Shown: one piece after another, positions 14,443-21,617 of the stretch
Layout: the number at the start of each line of letters is the position of its first letter
Position numbering within the stretch: the stretch's first letter is position 1
Assembly: GCF_005930475.1 (NCBI RefSeq)
Contig: NZ_SJEW01000052.1
Coordinates: 1 to 35,221, forward strand
DNA: 35,221 bases
Source: Modestobacter altitudinis
GTDB taxonomy: Bacteria > Actinomycetota > Actinomycetes > Mycobacteriales > Geodermatophilaceae
Direction: 5' to 3'
The notes under the pieces: model-generated
The model's input: the letters and a program-made list of their open reading frames with translations, nothing else
Databases searched by the model: none
Told to the model about the DNA's origin: nothing
Made by a program: the position numbers and the translations under genes

Positions 14443-14582
14443 CGGGGCCTCCTCGCAGGCGGTGGGGTCGCAGGCACGGTGCCACGCGGCGCCGGCGGTG
14501 GGGCGACCGGGGTGGTGACCCGATGGGGTGAGCACCGCACGCCCGGCTGTCCTGCCACCGTGTCCCTGCCGACAACCGGGGC

Positions 14583-14801
14583 ATGACCTCCTCGACGCTC
14601 ACCTTCGTCGCCGCCCGCAGCCGTGCGTTCGGGCCGACGGCCGCGCTGTGGCACGCCGTCGAGGTGCACCGGGTCCTCGCCGACCTGGACGGGGCGTGCG
14701 AGCTCACCGTCTGCGGCGCGCTGGCCCGGGTGACCACCGAGCGGGTCTGGCCCGCCGGCGGCACCGACGTCTGCCCGACCTGCGCCGTCCTGACCCGCTG
14801 A
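14583..14801 (+). CDS. Small four-cysteine protein of unknown function
   Basis: A 72-residue protein with cysteines at 39, 44, 64 and 67 arranged as C-x4-C and CPTC. The pattern could bind zinc or another metal. The protein starts with a beta-strand-like TLTFVAARS and contains WHAVEVHRV. I do not recognise a named family, although similar small proteins with a terminal CPxC occur in actinobacteria. ATG at 14583 has only a GGGG right before it, so the start or expression mode is uncertain. Third-position GC is consistent with coding. It ends 19 bases before a parS-like site and convergent to the methyltransferase gene. Confidence 0.6.
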   Translation: MTSSTLTFVAARSRAFGPTAALWHAVEVHRVLADLDGACELTVCGALARVTTERVWPAGGTDVCPTCAVLTR

Positions 14802-14820
14802 GCAGCGCGCCCCGGCCGGT

Positions 14821-14834
14821 GTTCCACGTGGATC
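14821..14834. other. Second parS-like ParB binding site
   Basis: GTTCCACGTGGATC has the same left half-site as the palindrome at 3542 and one mismatch in the right half. Taking the flanking T and A, 13 of 16 bases match TGTTTCACGTGAAACA. It lies at the convergent end of two genes and overlaps the TGA of the methyltransferase, which may explain the imperfect arm. The two sites are 11.3 kb apart. Confidence 0.5.
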
Positions 14835-15456
14835 AGCGCCGGGCGCCCTCCGGGCCGACGGCCCGCGCGGCGAGGACGGCGTAGGGCCGTCGTCCGCCGT
14901 CCCGGGTCCGGTGCACGCGTTCGACCTCGGCGAGGCCGGCCTCGCGGAGCCGGCCCGCGAGCTCGTCGGCCGGCCACCGGTACGCCTGCACCACACGGTG
15001 CTCGAACGGCTCGCACACGGCGCCGTCGAAGAACCCGGTCACCAGTGCGCCACCCGGCGCCAGGACCCGGCGGACCTCGGCGAGGGCGCCGTCCAGCTCG
15101 CCGGGGTCGAGGTGGATGAGGGAGAACCAGGCGAGGACCCCGGCCACCGATGCGTCAGGGCGTGCCAGCTCGGTCAGCGACCCCAGCTCGAACCGCACGG
15201 CCGGGTGGGACCGGCGTGCATGCGCGATGAACTCCGGCACCAGGTCGATCCCGGTGACGTCGGTGCCGGTCCGGCTCAGGAAGCCGCTCAGGTGCCCGGG
15301 TCCGCACCCGAGGTCCAGGACCGGACCCGTCAGCCGACCGAGGTGGTCCTCGACCAGCCGCAGGTCGTCGGGGTGCACGCAGTCGAGGGACCCGAACAGC
15401 TCGATGTACCGCCCGGCCAGGGACGAGTAGGCCCGAGCGACGTGCTCGGCGGCCAC
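14833..15456 (-). CDS. SAM-dependent class I methyltransferase
   Basis: A 207-residue Rossmann methyltransferase. Motif I is LDLGCGPGHLSGFL (about 45-58), followed by GIDLVPEFIAHAR (acidic residue after strand 2), LAWFSLIHLDP (motif IV region) and LAPGGALVTGFF (post-motif). The N-terminus AYSSLAGRYIELFG is a pattern seen in small actinobacterial methyltransferases. The acceptor substrate cannot be told. GTG at 15456 lies seven bases after the stop of the PaaG-like gene, so it is probably the last gene of that transcript. An in-frame reading further upstream overlaps the PaaG-like gene and is not supported. The stop codon overlaps a parS-like sequence. Confidence 0.87.
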   Translation of the reverse strand: MAAEHVARAYSSLAGRYIELFGSLDCVHPDDLRLVEDHLGRLTGPVLDLGCGPGHLSGFLSRTGTDVTGIDLVPEFIAHARRSHPAVRFELGSLTELARPDASVAGVLAWFSLIHLDPGELDGALAEVRRVLAPGGALVTGFFDGAVCEPFEHRVVQAYRWPADELAGRLREAGLAEVERVHRTRDGGRRPYAVLAARAVGPEGARR

Positions 15457-15463
15457 GGCGGCG

Positions 15464-16243
15464 TCAGCGGCCGGTGAACCGGGCCGGCCGCTTGGCCAGG
15501 AACGCCTCGACCGCCTCGCGGTGGTCGGCGGTGCCGCCGAGCTCGGTCTGCAGCCGGGCCTCCAGCGCCAGGGTGTCCTGCAGCGGGTCGGTGGCCGCGG
15601 TCGCCAGCACCTCCTTGATGGCCCGGTACGCGCGGGTCGGCCCGGCGGCGAGCCGGGCGGCCAGCGCCTGGGACTCGGCCAGCACCTGCTCCGCCGGGAC
15701 CACCCGGTGCACCAACCCCCACTGGCCCGCGGTCTCGGCGGTGAACGGCTCGGGCAGCAGCAGCAGCTCGGTGGCCCGCGAGCCGCCCACGCAGTGGACC
15801 AGCCGGGAGGCGAGCCCGGAGTCACTGGACAGCCCGATGCCGGCGAACGCGGTGGTGAGCTTCGCGCCGGCGGCGGCCACCCGCAGGTCACCGGCGAGCG
15901 CGATGCCCAGCCCGGCACCGGCGCAGGCGCCGTTGATGCCGACGACGAGCGGCACCCGCAGCCCGGCCAGCGCCAGCAGCAGCGGGTTGTACTCGGCCTC
16001 GACCACCGACAGCGAGCTCTCTGCGTTCCCGCGCAGCACCTCCACGTGCTCGCCGAGGTCCTGGCCGACGCAGAACGCCCGCCCGGACCCGGTCAGCAGC
16101 ACCGCGCGCACCGAGGAGTCCTCGGCCACCTCCCGGACCAGCGTGAGCAGCTCGGTGCGCAGCTGGTGCGAGAGCGCCGGGCGCTGCAGGGTCAGCGTGG
16201 CCACGCCGTCGGCGTCGGTCCGGGTCACCGTGGGGTCGGACAT
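15464..16243 (-). CDS. Enoyl-CoA hydratase/isomerase, PaaG-like
   Basis: A 259-residue crotonase. The oxyanion-hole strand and helix are in VVGINGACAGAGLG (about 101-113), and AFCVGQDL (57-63) is the first CoA-contact loop. At the usual second catalytic Glu, it has GLSSDSG with Asp131, the arrangement found in PaaG (ring 1,2-epoxyphenylacetyl-CoA isomerase) and in some delta3-delta2 isomerases, instead of the hydratase pattern. C-terminal KRPARFTGR is typical of crotonases. A role in ring or double-bond isomerisation of an aromatic or unsaturated acyl-CoA is likely. It follows the hydroxyacyl-CoA dehydrogenase with a 69-base spacer containing a strong hairpin. No paaABCE oxygenase genes are in view. 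Confidence 0.88.
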   Translation of the reverse strand: MSDPTVTRTDADGVATLTLQRPALSHQLRTELLTLVREVAEDSSVRAVLLTGSGRAFCVGQDLGEHVEVLRGNAESSLSVVEAEYNPLLLALAGLRVPLVVGINGACAGAGLGIALAGDLRVAAAGAKLTTAFAGIGLSSDSGLASRLVHCVGGSRATELLLLPEPFTAETAGQWGLVHRVVPAEQVLAESQALAARLAAGPTRAYRAIKEVLATAATDPLQDTLALEARLQTELGGTADHREAVEAFLAKRPARFTGR

Positions 16244-16272
16244 CGTCGTCCTCTCAGTCGCGTGGGGTGGGT

Positions 16273-16310
16273 GGAGTGCCACGGGCGTGGTTTCCGCGCC
16301 GTGGCACTCC
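16273..16310 (-). terminator. Hairpin between the dehydrogenase and PaaG-like genes
   Basis: Arms GGAGTGCCACGG (16273-16284) and CCGTGGCACTCC (16299-16310) pair over 12 bases with a 14-base loop. It begins two bases past the stop of the dehydrogenase gene on the minus strand and ends about 30 bases before the next start. It could be a partial terminator or mRNA-stabilising structure that sets different levels of the two proteins. Confidence 0.65.
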
Positions 16311-16312
16311 GC

Positions 16313-17167
16313 TCAGGGGTAGTCGTGGAAGCCGCGGCCGGTCTTGCGGCCCAGCTCGCCGGCGGCCACCTTGTCCCGCAGCAGCTGCGGCGGGGTGAAC
16401 CGCTCGCCCAGCGTCCCGGCCAGGTACTCCGCGATCGCCAGCCGCACGTCCAGGCCGACCAGGTCGGTGGAGCGCAGCGGGCCCATCGGGTGCCGGTAGC
16501 CCAGCTCCATCGCGGCGTCGATCGCCTCGGCGTCGGCCACGCCCTCCTCGAGCATCCGGATCGCCTCCAGCCCCAGCAGCACGCCCAGGCGGGAGGAGGC
16601 GAAGCCGGGGGAGTCCTTGACCACGACGTCGGTCTTGCCCAGTGCCTGCACCCAGCCGCGGGCCGACGTCACGACGTCGGCGGCCGTGTCCGGGGCGACG
16701 ACGACCTCGACGAGCTTGGAGGCCGGCACCGGGTTGAAGAAGTGCAGGCCGAGGAACCGGGCGGGGCGCTGCAGGGCGGCGGCCAGCTCGGTGACCGACA
16801 GCGAGGAGGTGTTGGTGGCCAGCACGGCGTCCGGGCCTAGCGCGGTCTCCGCGGCGGTGAGCACGGCGACCTTCAGGTCGGCCCGTTCCGGGACCGCCTC
16901 CACGACCAGCCCGGTGCCGGGGGACAGCTCGGTCGCGGAGTCGACCAGGGACAGCCGGGCGAAGGTGTCGCCGACGTCGCCGGTCAGCTTCCCGCGGCGG
17001 GCGGACTCCTCGAGCCCGTCGGCGATCCGGCCGCGGGCGACGTCGGCGGCCTCGTCGCCGGCCTCGACGACCTCGACCCGGGCACCGGCGAGCAGGAACG
17101 CCTGGGCGATCCCCGCCCCCATCCGGCCTCCGCCGATCACGCCCACGTGGTCCGGGACGTCGCTCAT
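16313..17167 (-). CDS. 3-hydroxyacyl-CoA dehydrogenase family protein (PaaH/FadB2-like)
   Basis: A 284-residue NAD-dependent dehydrogenase that oxidises 3-hydroxyacyl-CoA to 3-ketoacyl-CoA. The dinucleotide loop GVIGGGRMGAGIA is at 9-21. LATNTSSLSVTEL (about 116-128), the catalytic-His strand FLGLHFFNPVP (His142), VVKDSPGF and the C-terminal LRDKVAAGELGRKTGRGFHDY are all conserved. Its size is that of the single-domain enzymes such as FadB2 or PaaH, not the fused multifunctional FadB. ATG at 17167 is supported by the immediate start of the Rossmann strand. It is the first of a minus-strand set with the PaaG-like enzyme and the methyltransferase and is divergent from the DUF4394 gene (234-base spacer, where I see no clear motif). 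Confidence 0.93.
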   Translation of the reverse strand: MSDVPDHVGVIGGGRMGAGIAQAFLLAGARVEVVEAGDEAADVARGRIADGLEESARRGKLTGDVGDTFARLSLVDSATELSPGTGLVVEAVPERADLKVAVLTAAETALGPDAVLATNTSSLSVTELAAALQRPARFLGLHFFNPVPASKLVEVVVAPDTAADVVTSARGWVQALGKTDVVVKDSPGFASSRLGVLLGLEAIRMLEEGVADAEAIDAAMELGYRHPMGPLRSTDLVGLDVRLAIAEYLAGTLGERFTPPQLLRDKVAAGELGRKTGRGFHDYP

Positions 17168-17401
17168 CCCCACCGTCTCCTCGGTCCGGCCGCGCGCCGC
17201 CGTGCTCCGTTGCCGGCTCCGGACGTCGCGGACGCCGCTCATCATGCCCAGCCGCCGGAGGGGAGTCCGGCGCGGGCTCCGCCGGGCAGTGCTGAACGCG
17301 GGCGGCCCGGGCGCCGTACCCATCGACAGCAGGGCCCTCAGCGCCCGGCGCTGGGCGGCGGGACGTCCGCCTGCCCAGGAGCTCCCAGTCAGGAGACAAC
17401 G

Positions 17402-18301
17402 ATGTCCAGGACACGCACCCGCATCATGGCCGGCGCTGCCGTGCTCGCCGCACTGACGGTCGCCGCCCCGGCGGTGTCGGCCGCCGCGGACGGTGGCGCC
17501 CGGGGCGGTCAGGCCTCGGCCGACCGGCACTCCGGGGAGAGCCTGACGGCGGTCGGCCTGACCCCCGACGGCCGCACGCTGGTCTCCTTCGCCACCGACC
17601 GGCCGGAACGCGCCCGCGCTGTCGGGCCGGTGCAGGGCCTGACCGGCGACACCCGGCTCGTGGGCATCGACCACCGACCGGCCACCGGCGTGCTCTACGG
17701 CGTCGGCGACAAGGGGGGCGTCTACACGCTCACCGGGGCGACCGCGACCAAGGTCTCCCAGCTCAGCACCGCGCTGACCGGCACCGCCTTCGGCGTGGAC
17801 TTCAACCCCGTCGTCGACCGGCTGCGCATCGTCAGCAACAGCGGACAGAACCTGCGGCAGGACGTCACTGCCCAGGGCGGCACGATCGTCGACGGCACCC
17901 TCACCTACCCGGCGGCCCCGCCGGCGACCTCGCCGACCACCGCGACCGGCGTCACCGCTGCCGCGTACACCAACAACGACGGCAGCGCGGCCACCGCGAC
18001 CACCCTGTTCGACATCGACACCGCGCGCGACCAGGTCGTGATCCAGTCCCCGGCCAACGCCGGCCTGCTCGCCGCGACCGGCGCGCTGGGCGTGGACGCC
18101 ACCGGGGACGCCGGCTTCGACGTCTACAGCGAGGTCCGCAAGGGGAGCGCGGTCGAGCTGTTCCCCTACGCCTCGCTGAAGGTCGGCGACCGCTACGCGC
18201 TGTACGAGGTCTCGCTGCTCAGCGGCGCGGTCTCGCTCGAGGGCACCTTCCCCCGGGACCGCCAGGTCAGCGACCTCAGCTTCGCGCCCGGCCAGCTCTG
18301 A
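17402..18301 (+). CDS. Secreted DUF4394 domain protein
   Basis: A 299-residue exported protein. A Sec-type signal peptide (Arg-rich start, hydrophobic AGAAVLAALTVAAPAVSA) leads to a mature domain of repeated strand motifs. DUF4394 hallmarks are TGDTRLVGIDHRPATGVLYGV, FGVDFNPVVDRLRIVS and NSGQNLRQDV, suggesting a beta-propeller-like fold. The family has no proven role and is often found near extracellular or surface functions. Size matches the family. ATG at 17402 follows AGGAG with seven bases of spacing. A strong hairpin terminator comes ten bases after the stop, so it is probably monocistronic. It interrupts the acyl-CoA gene set, and a functional link is not evident. Confidence 0.9.
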   Translation: MSRTRTRIMAGAAVLAALTVAAPAVSAAADGGARGGQASADRHSGESLTAVGLTPDGRTLVSFATDRPERARAVGPVQGLTGDTRLVGIDHRPATGVLYGVGDKGGVYTLTGATATKVSQLSTALTGTAFGVDFNPVVDRLRIVSNSGQNLRQDVTAQGGTIVDGTLTYPAAPPATSPTTATGVTAAAYTNNDGSAATATTLFDIDTARDQVVIQSPANAGLLAATGALGVDATGDAGFDVYSEVRKGSAVELFPYASLKVGDRYALYEVSLLSGAVSLEGTFPRDRQVSDLSFAPGQL

Positions 18302-18310
18302 CCCGCCCCT

Positions 18311-18341
18311 GGTGGCGCGGGCCCACCGTGCCCGCGCCACC
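18311..18341 (+). terminator. Strong hairpin terminator after the DUF4394 gene
   Basis: Perfect 12-base arms GGTGGCGCGGGC (18311-18322) and GCCCGCGCCACC (18330-18341) with a 7-base loop, extended by CCCC/GGGG flanks with one bulged base. Nine bases after the stop codon. Confidence 0.85.
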
Positions 18342-18390
18342 GGGGTGGTCGATCATCGACGGCACGCGCTGCCGATGACAGGAGGGCCCC

Positions 18391-18804
18391 GTGCCGCCCC
18401 GCAACTCCGCCGCACGCGTCCAGGCCGTGCTCGACATCCCGCTGCACCGGTTCGTCGGGGTGCAGCTGCTGGACCCGGCCGACCCCGCCGCGGGCATCTG
18501 GTTCCCGGTCGGCCCGGCCGCGCAGAACCAGGTGCGGCTGCTGCACGGGGGCGTGGTGACCGCGCTGCTCGACGTCGCCGGCTACCTCGCCCTGATGCCG
18601 CACCTGGGCGACGACGAGCACGCCGTCACCCACGACCAGGCGGTGTCGCTGCTGCGCCCGGTGTCCGCCGACCGGCGGGTCGAGCTGCGCGGGACCGTGC
18701 TGCGCCGCGGTCGGGCGGTCGCCTTCCTGCGGGCCGACGCCACCGTCGAGGGCACCCTGGTGGCCACCGCGCAGGTCACCAAGACCGTCGTCCCGGCCGG
18801 CTGA
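18391..18804 (+). CDS. PaaI-like hotdog-fold thioesterase
   Basis: A 137-residue hotdog protein. LLHGGVVTALLDVAGYLALM holds the HGG-helix of the PaaI/YbdB group, with the helix Asp in the active-site position, and AVTHDQAVSLLRPV plus the terminal strands complete the fold. Such enzymes hydrolyse acyl- or aryl-CoA thioesters, rescuing CoA from dead-end intermediates in aromatic degradation. The exact substrate is unknown. GTG at 18391 has an excellent GGAGG. The gene lies between the secreted protein and the cyclase-ligase pair; its own short GGCCGG/CCGGCC hairpin overlaps the stop and may partly separate it from the next gene. Confidence 0.87.
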   Translation: MPPRNSAARVQAVLDIPLHRFVGVQLLDPADPAAGIWFPVGPAAQNQVRLLHGGVVTALLDVAGYLALMPHLGDDEHAVTHDQAVSLLRPVSADRRVELRGTVLRRGRAVAFLRADATVEGTLVATAQVTKTVVPAG

Positions 18805-18815
18805 CCGGCCTGTGA

Positions 18816-18881
18816 TTGACACCACGGGGGCGGTGGGTGGAGGTTCTCGGAGATCCCGGGCAACGCAGCCCGGGCCCACCC
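18816..18881 (+). promoter_or_regulatory. -35 hexamer and structured leader before the cyclase gene
   Basis: TTGACA at 18816-18821 is a perfect -35 consensus, although no good TANNNT hexamer lies 17 bases downstream (GAGGTT at 18840 is poor). The leader then has GGGTGG (18835-18840) paired with CCACCC (18876-18881) enclosing a CCCGGG stem-loop (18855-18860 with 18869-18874, 8-base loop). The ribosome binding site GGAGG at 18885-18889 follows directly. No known riboswitch class is recognised. Confidence 0.4.
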
Positions 18882-18893
18882 TCCGGAGGCCTC

Positions 18894-19862
18894 GTGTCCG
18901 AGAACCCCAGCACCGCGCCCGACCTCGTCGACCTGCTGGCGGGGTCGCCGACGAACTGGGGGAAGTGGGGGTCGGACGACGAGGTGGGCGCGCTGAACTA
19001 CCTGGGCCCCGAGCAGGTGCTCGCCGCCGTCCGGCTGGTCAGCTCGGGCAAGGTGTTCACCCTCCAGCGGCTGATCGGCGACCCGAAGGGCGACCCGGTC
19101 TGGCCCGGCCGCACCCCCGCCGAGCGCATCCAGGTGCTCGACGAGTCCAACTGGGACGAGGGCGGCAACGGCGCGTCCTACCCCGGCGGCCTGCACTACG
19201 CCGACGACAAGATCGACGCCTACCTGCAGGGCTCCACCCAGTACGACGCGCTGGGCCACCTCTGGTACGGCGGGCAGCTGTACAACGGCTACGACGCGCG
19301 CAGCACGGTCGGCGGCCTGGACAAGGCCAGCGTCCAGCCGATCGCCGAGCGCGGCATCGTCGGCCGCGCGGTGCTGCTGGACATGGCCCGGTTCCGCGGC
19401 AAGCCGACCCTGGACAAGGGCGAGACGTTCACCCACGAGGACCTGGTGGCGTGCGCGGAGGCGCAGGGCGAGCCGATCCAGCCGCGGGACATCCTGGTGA
19501 TCCGGACGAACTTCCTGCAGCTGTTCCACGAGCAGGGCGAAGCGTTCTACGAGGGCTTCAACGAGCCCGGGCTGGTGTACAGCCCCGAGCTGGTGCAGTG
19601 GTTCCAGGACATGGAGATCCCCAACCTGGTCACCGACACCATCGCCAACGAGGTCACCACCGACCCCAACAACGGAGTGGCGCTGGTGCTGCACAGCGCG
19701 CTCATGCGCAACCTCGGCGTCACGCTCACCGAGATCGCGGACCTCGAGCGGCTGGCCGCGGACTGCGCCGAGGACGGCCGGTACGCCTTCCTCTACGTCG
19801 CCGCCCCGCTGAACATCGCGCAGGCGGCCGGCTCGCCGGTCAACCCCGTCGCCATCAAGTAG
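18894..19862 (+). CDS. Cyclase family protein (putative metal-dependent hydrolase, PF04199)
   Basis: A 322-residue member of the cyclase family that includes kynurenine formamidase and isatin hydrolase. The expected metal loop, usually HxGTHxD, appears as GSTQYDALGH (Asp118, His122), the variant of a long-form subgroup with Gln at the second His position. NWGKWGSDDEVGALNYL at the start and DILVIRTNFLQ near the middle are typical of that subgroup. Likely reaction: hydrolysis of an amide or ring C-N bond in an aromatic or lactone-like substrate; not determinable here. GTG at 18894 with GGAGG four bases upstream is the start; longer readings have low-complexity N-termini. It ends 7 bases before the acyl-CoA ligase, so the two form an operon. 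Confidence 0.83.
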   Translation: MSENPSTAPDLVDLLAGSPTNWGKWGSDDEVGALNYLGPEQVLAAVRLVSSGKVFTLQRLIGDPKGDPVWPGRTPAERIQVLDESNWDEGGNGASYPGGLHYADDKIDAYLQGSTQYDALGHLWYGGQLYNGYDARSTVGGLDKASVQPIAERGIVGRAVLLDMARFRGKPTLDKGETFTHEDLVACAEAQGEPIQPRDILVIRTNFLQLFHEQGEAFYEGFNEPGLVYSPELVQWFQDMEIPNLVTDTIANEVTTDPNNGVALVLHSALMRNLGVTLTEIADLERLAADCAEDGRYAFLYVAAPLNIAQAAGSPVNPVAIK

Positions 19863-19869
19863 CCGACCG

Positions 19870-21516
19870 ATGAGCGCCTACGACGAGCGGCCCTGGCTGG
19901 CGCTCTACGGGGACCAGCCGGCCGACTACGCCCTGGAGTTCGAGAACGCCCTGGCGATGTTCCGGGAGGGCGTGGCCCGGGACCCGTCCGCCGTCGCGCT
20001 GCGGTACTTCGACGGCACGATCACCCGGGCCGAGCTCGACGAGCTCAGTGACGCCCTCGCCGCCGGGCTGCTGGCGTCCGGGTTCGCCGCCGGTGACCGG
20101 CTGGCGGTGTACCTGCAGAACGTGCCGCAGTTCGTGATCGCCATGGTCGCCACCTGGAAGGCCGGCGGCGTGATGGTGTCGATCAACCCGATGAGCCGGG
20201 AGCGGGAGCTGTCCTACCTGCTGAAGGACTCCGGGGCGACGGTGCTGGTCGCCCTCGAGGCGCTGTACGCCGACGTCGGGCGGGCCGTCGTCCCGGACAC
20301 CGACGTGCGGCTGGTGCTGACCACCAGCGAGCTGGAGTTCCAGACCCGGCACGACGAGCGGCTGTTCGCCGGCATGACCCGGCGGCGGCCCGAGGGCACG
20401 ACCGACCTGGGCGAGTTCCTCGCCCAGCACCGCGGCGAGGTCCCACCGCCGGTCGAGCTGGGGCTGGACGACGTCGCGTTCCTGACCTACACCTCCGGGA
20501 CGACGGGGGTCCCGAAGGGCGCGATGAACACCCACCGCAACGTGGTCTTCACCGCCCAGGTGTACCGGGACTGGACGCACGCCGGCCGGGACGGCGCGAT
20601 CCTGGGCATCGCCCCGCTGTTCCACATCACCGGGCTGATCGGGCACGTCGCGGTGAGCATGCTGGCCCCCGCGCCGCTGGTGCTGGCCTACCGGTTCGAG
20701 CCGGGGGTGGTGCTCGACGCGATGGCCGAGCACCGGCCGACGTTCACCATCGGGGCCATCACCGCGTTCACCGCGCTGCTCAACGCCCCGGGCTTCAGCA
20801 GGGACCACTTCGCCTCGTTCAGCTCCGTCTACTCCGGCGGCGCGGCGATCTCACCGACGGCGGAGAAGGCCTTCCTCGAGGCCACCGGGAAGCAGGTGCA
20901 CAACGCCTACGGGCTCACCGAGACGACCTCGCCGATGACCGTCACGCCGTTCGGATCCCCCTCGCCGGTGGACCCGACGTCGGGTGCGCTGTCGGTCGGG
21001 GTGCCGGCCCCGAGCACCGTCGTCCGCATCCAGGGCGAGGACGGGGCCGACCTGCCGCTCGGTGAGGTCGGCGAGATCGTCGCCGACGGGCCGCAGGTCG
21101 TCGCCGGCTACTGGGGGAAGCCGGAGGAGACGGCGGCGAACCTGCCCGGTGGTGCGCTCAAGAGCGGTGACGTCGGTTTCATGGACCCCGCCGGCTGGGT
21201 CTACATCGTCGACCGCAAGAAGGACATGATCAACGCCTCGGGCTACAAGGTCTGGCCGCGCGAGGTCGAGGACGTGCTCGCCGAGCACCCCGCCGTCCGC
21301 GAGTCCGCGGTGGTGGGCGTGCCCGACGAGAAGCGCGGGGAGACGGTCAGGGCCTTCGTCAGCGTCAAGCCCGGCGCCACCGTGACCCCCGAGGAGCTGA
21401 TCGCGCACTGCAAGCAGCGGATGGCGGCCTACAAGTACCCCCGCTCGGTGGTGCTGGTGGACGAGCTGCCCAAGACCGTCACCGGCAAGATCCTGCGGCG
21501 GCAGCTGCGCGAGTGA
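19870..21516 (+). CDS. Class I adenylate-forming acyl-CoA ligase
   Basis: A 548-residue acyl- or aryl-CoA synthetase that activates a carboxylic acid to the CoA thioester through an acyl-adenylate. The P-loop TSGTTGVPKG is at 208-217, the aryl/acyl-binding AYGLTETTSP, GYWGKPEET and DRKKDMINASGYKVWPREVE hinge are intact, and the catalytic Lys lies in KTVTGKILRR (about Lys540). Fatty-acid, benzoate and other aromatic acids are all possible substrates. It is directly downstream of the cyclase-family hydrolase; together they might open a ring and then load the acid onto CoA (inference). The region 21517-21617 downstream begins the iron operon's control region. Confidence 0.9.
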   Translation: MSAYDERPWLALYGDQPADYALEFENALAMFREGVARDPSAVALRYFDGTITRAELDELSDALAAGLLASGFAAGDRLAVYLQNVPQFVIAMVATWKAGGVMVSINPMSRERELSYLLKDSGATVLVALEALYADVGRAVVPDTDVRLVLTTSELEFQTRHDERLFAGMTRRRPEGTTDLGEFLAQHRGEVPPPVELGLDDVAFLTYTSGTTGVPKGAMNTHRNVVFTAQVYRDWTHAGRDGAILGIAPLFHITGLIGHVAVSMLAPAPLVLAYRFEPGVVLDAMAEHRPTFTIGAITAFTALLNAPGFSRDHFASFSSVYSGGAAISPTAEKAFLEATGKQVHNAYGLTETTSPMTVTPFGSPSPVDPTSGALSVGVPAPSTVVRIQGEDGADLPLGEVGEIVADGPQVVAGYWGKPEETAANLPGGALKSGDVGFMDPAGWVYIVDRKKDMINASGYKVWPREVEDVLAEHPAVRESAVVGVPDEKRGETVRAFVSVKPGATVTPEELIAHCKQRMAAYKYPRSVVLVDELPKTVTGKILRRQLRE

Positions 21517-21549
21517 TCCAGGGCACCCCGGTGTACGACGGGGGGCGGT

Positions 21550-21574
21550 CTCACCTAAGGTGAGGCTGCCCTTC
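21550..21574 (+). promoter_or_regulatory. Candidate IdeR/DtxR iron box and -10 of the efeUOB operon
   Basis: 21556-21574 matches 13 of 19 bases of the consensus TTAGGTTAGGCTAACCTAA by my count, and a perfect 15-base inverted repeat CTCACCT-A-AGGTGAG (21550-21564) overlaps it. TAAGGT at 21556-21561 fits a -10 hexamer, so a bound repressor would cover the promoter. The position, 44 bases before efeU, is what an iron-repressed operon should have. Confidence 0.7.
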
Positions 21575-21617
21575 GTCACCGGACGCAGGGATCGAACCCT
21601 GTTCCGGAGGTGCGGCC

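Noticed and set aside
17142-17150. Other CACGTG cores (for example near 5750, 10446, 10600, 13737, 16045, 17143 and 34126) as further parS sites
   Set aside because: Flanking arms do not match GTTTC/GAAAC or GTTCC/GGAAC; such cores are expected by chance at this GC.
18816-18889. Named riboswitch before the cyclase gene
   Set aside because: I compared it with the class patterns I know (TPP, SAM, glycine, ZTP, ykkC) and none fit; kept only as an unclassified structured leader.
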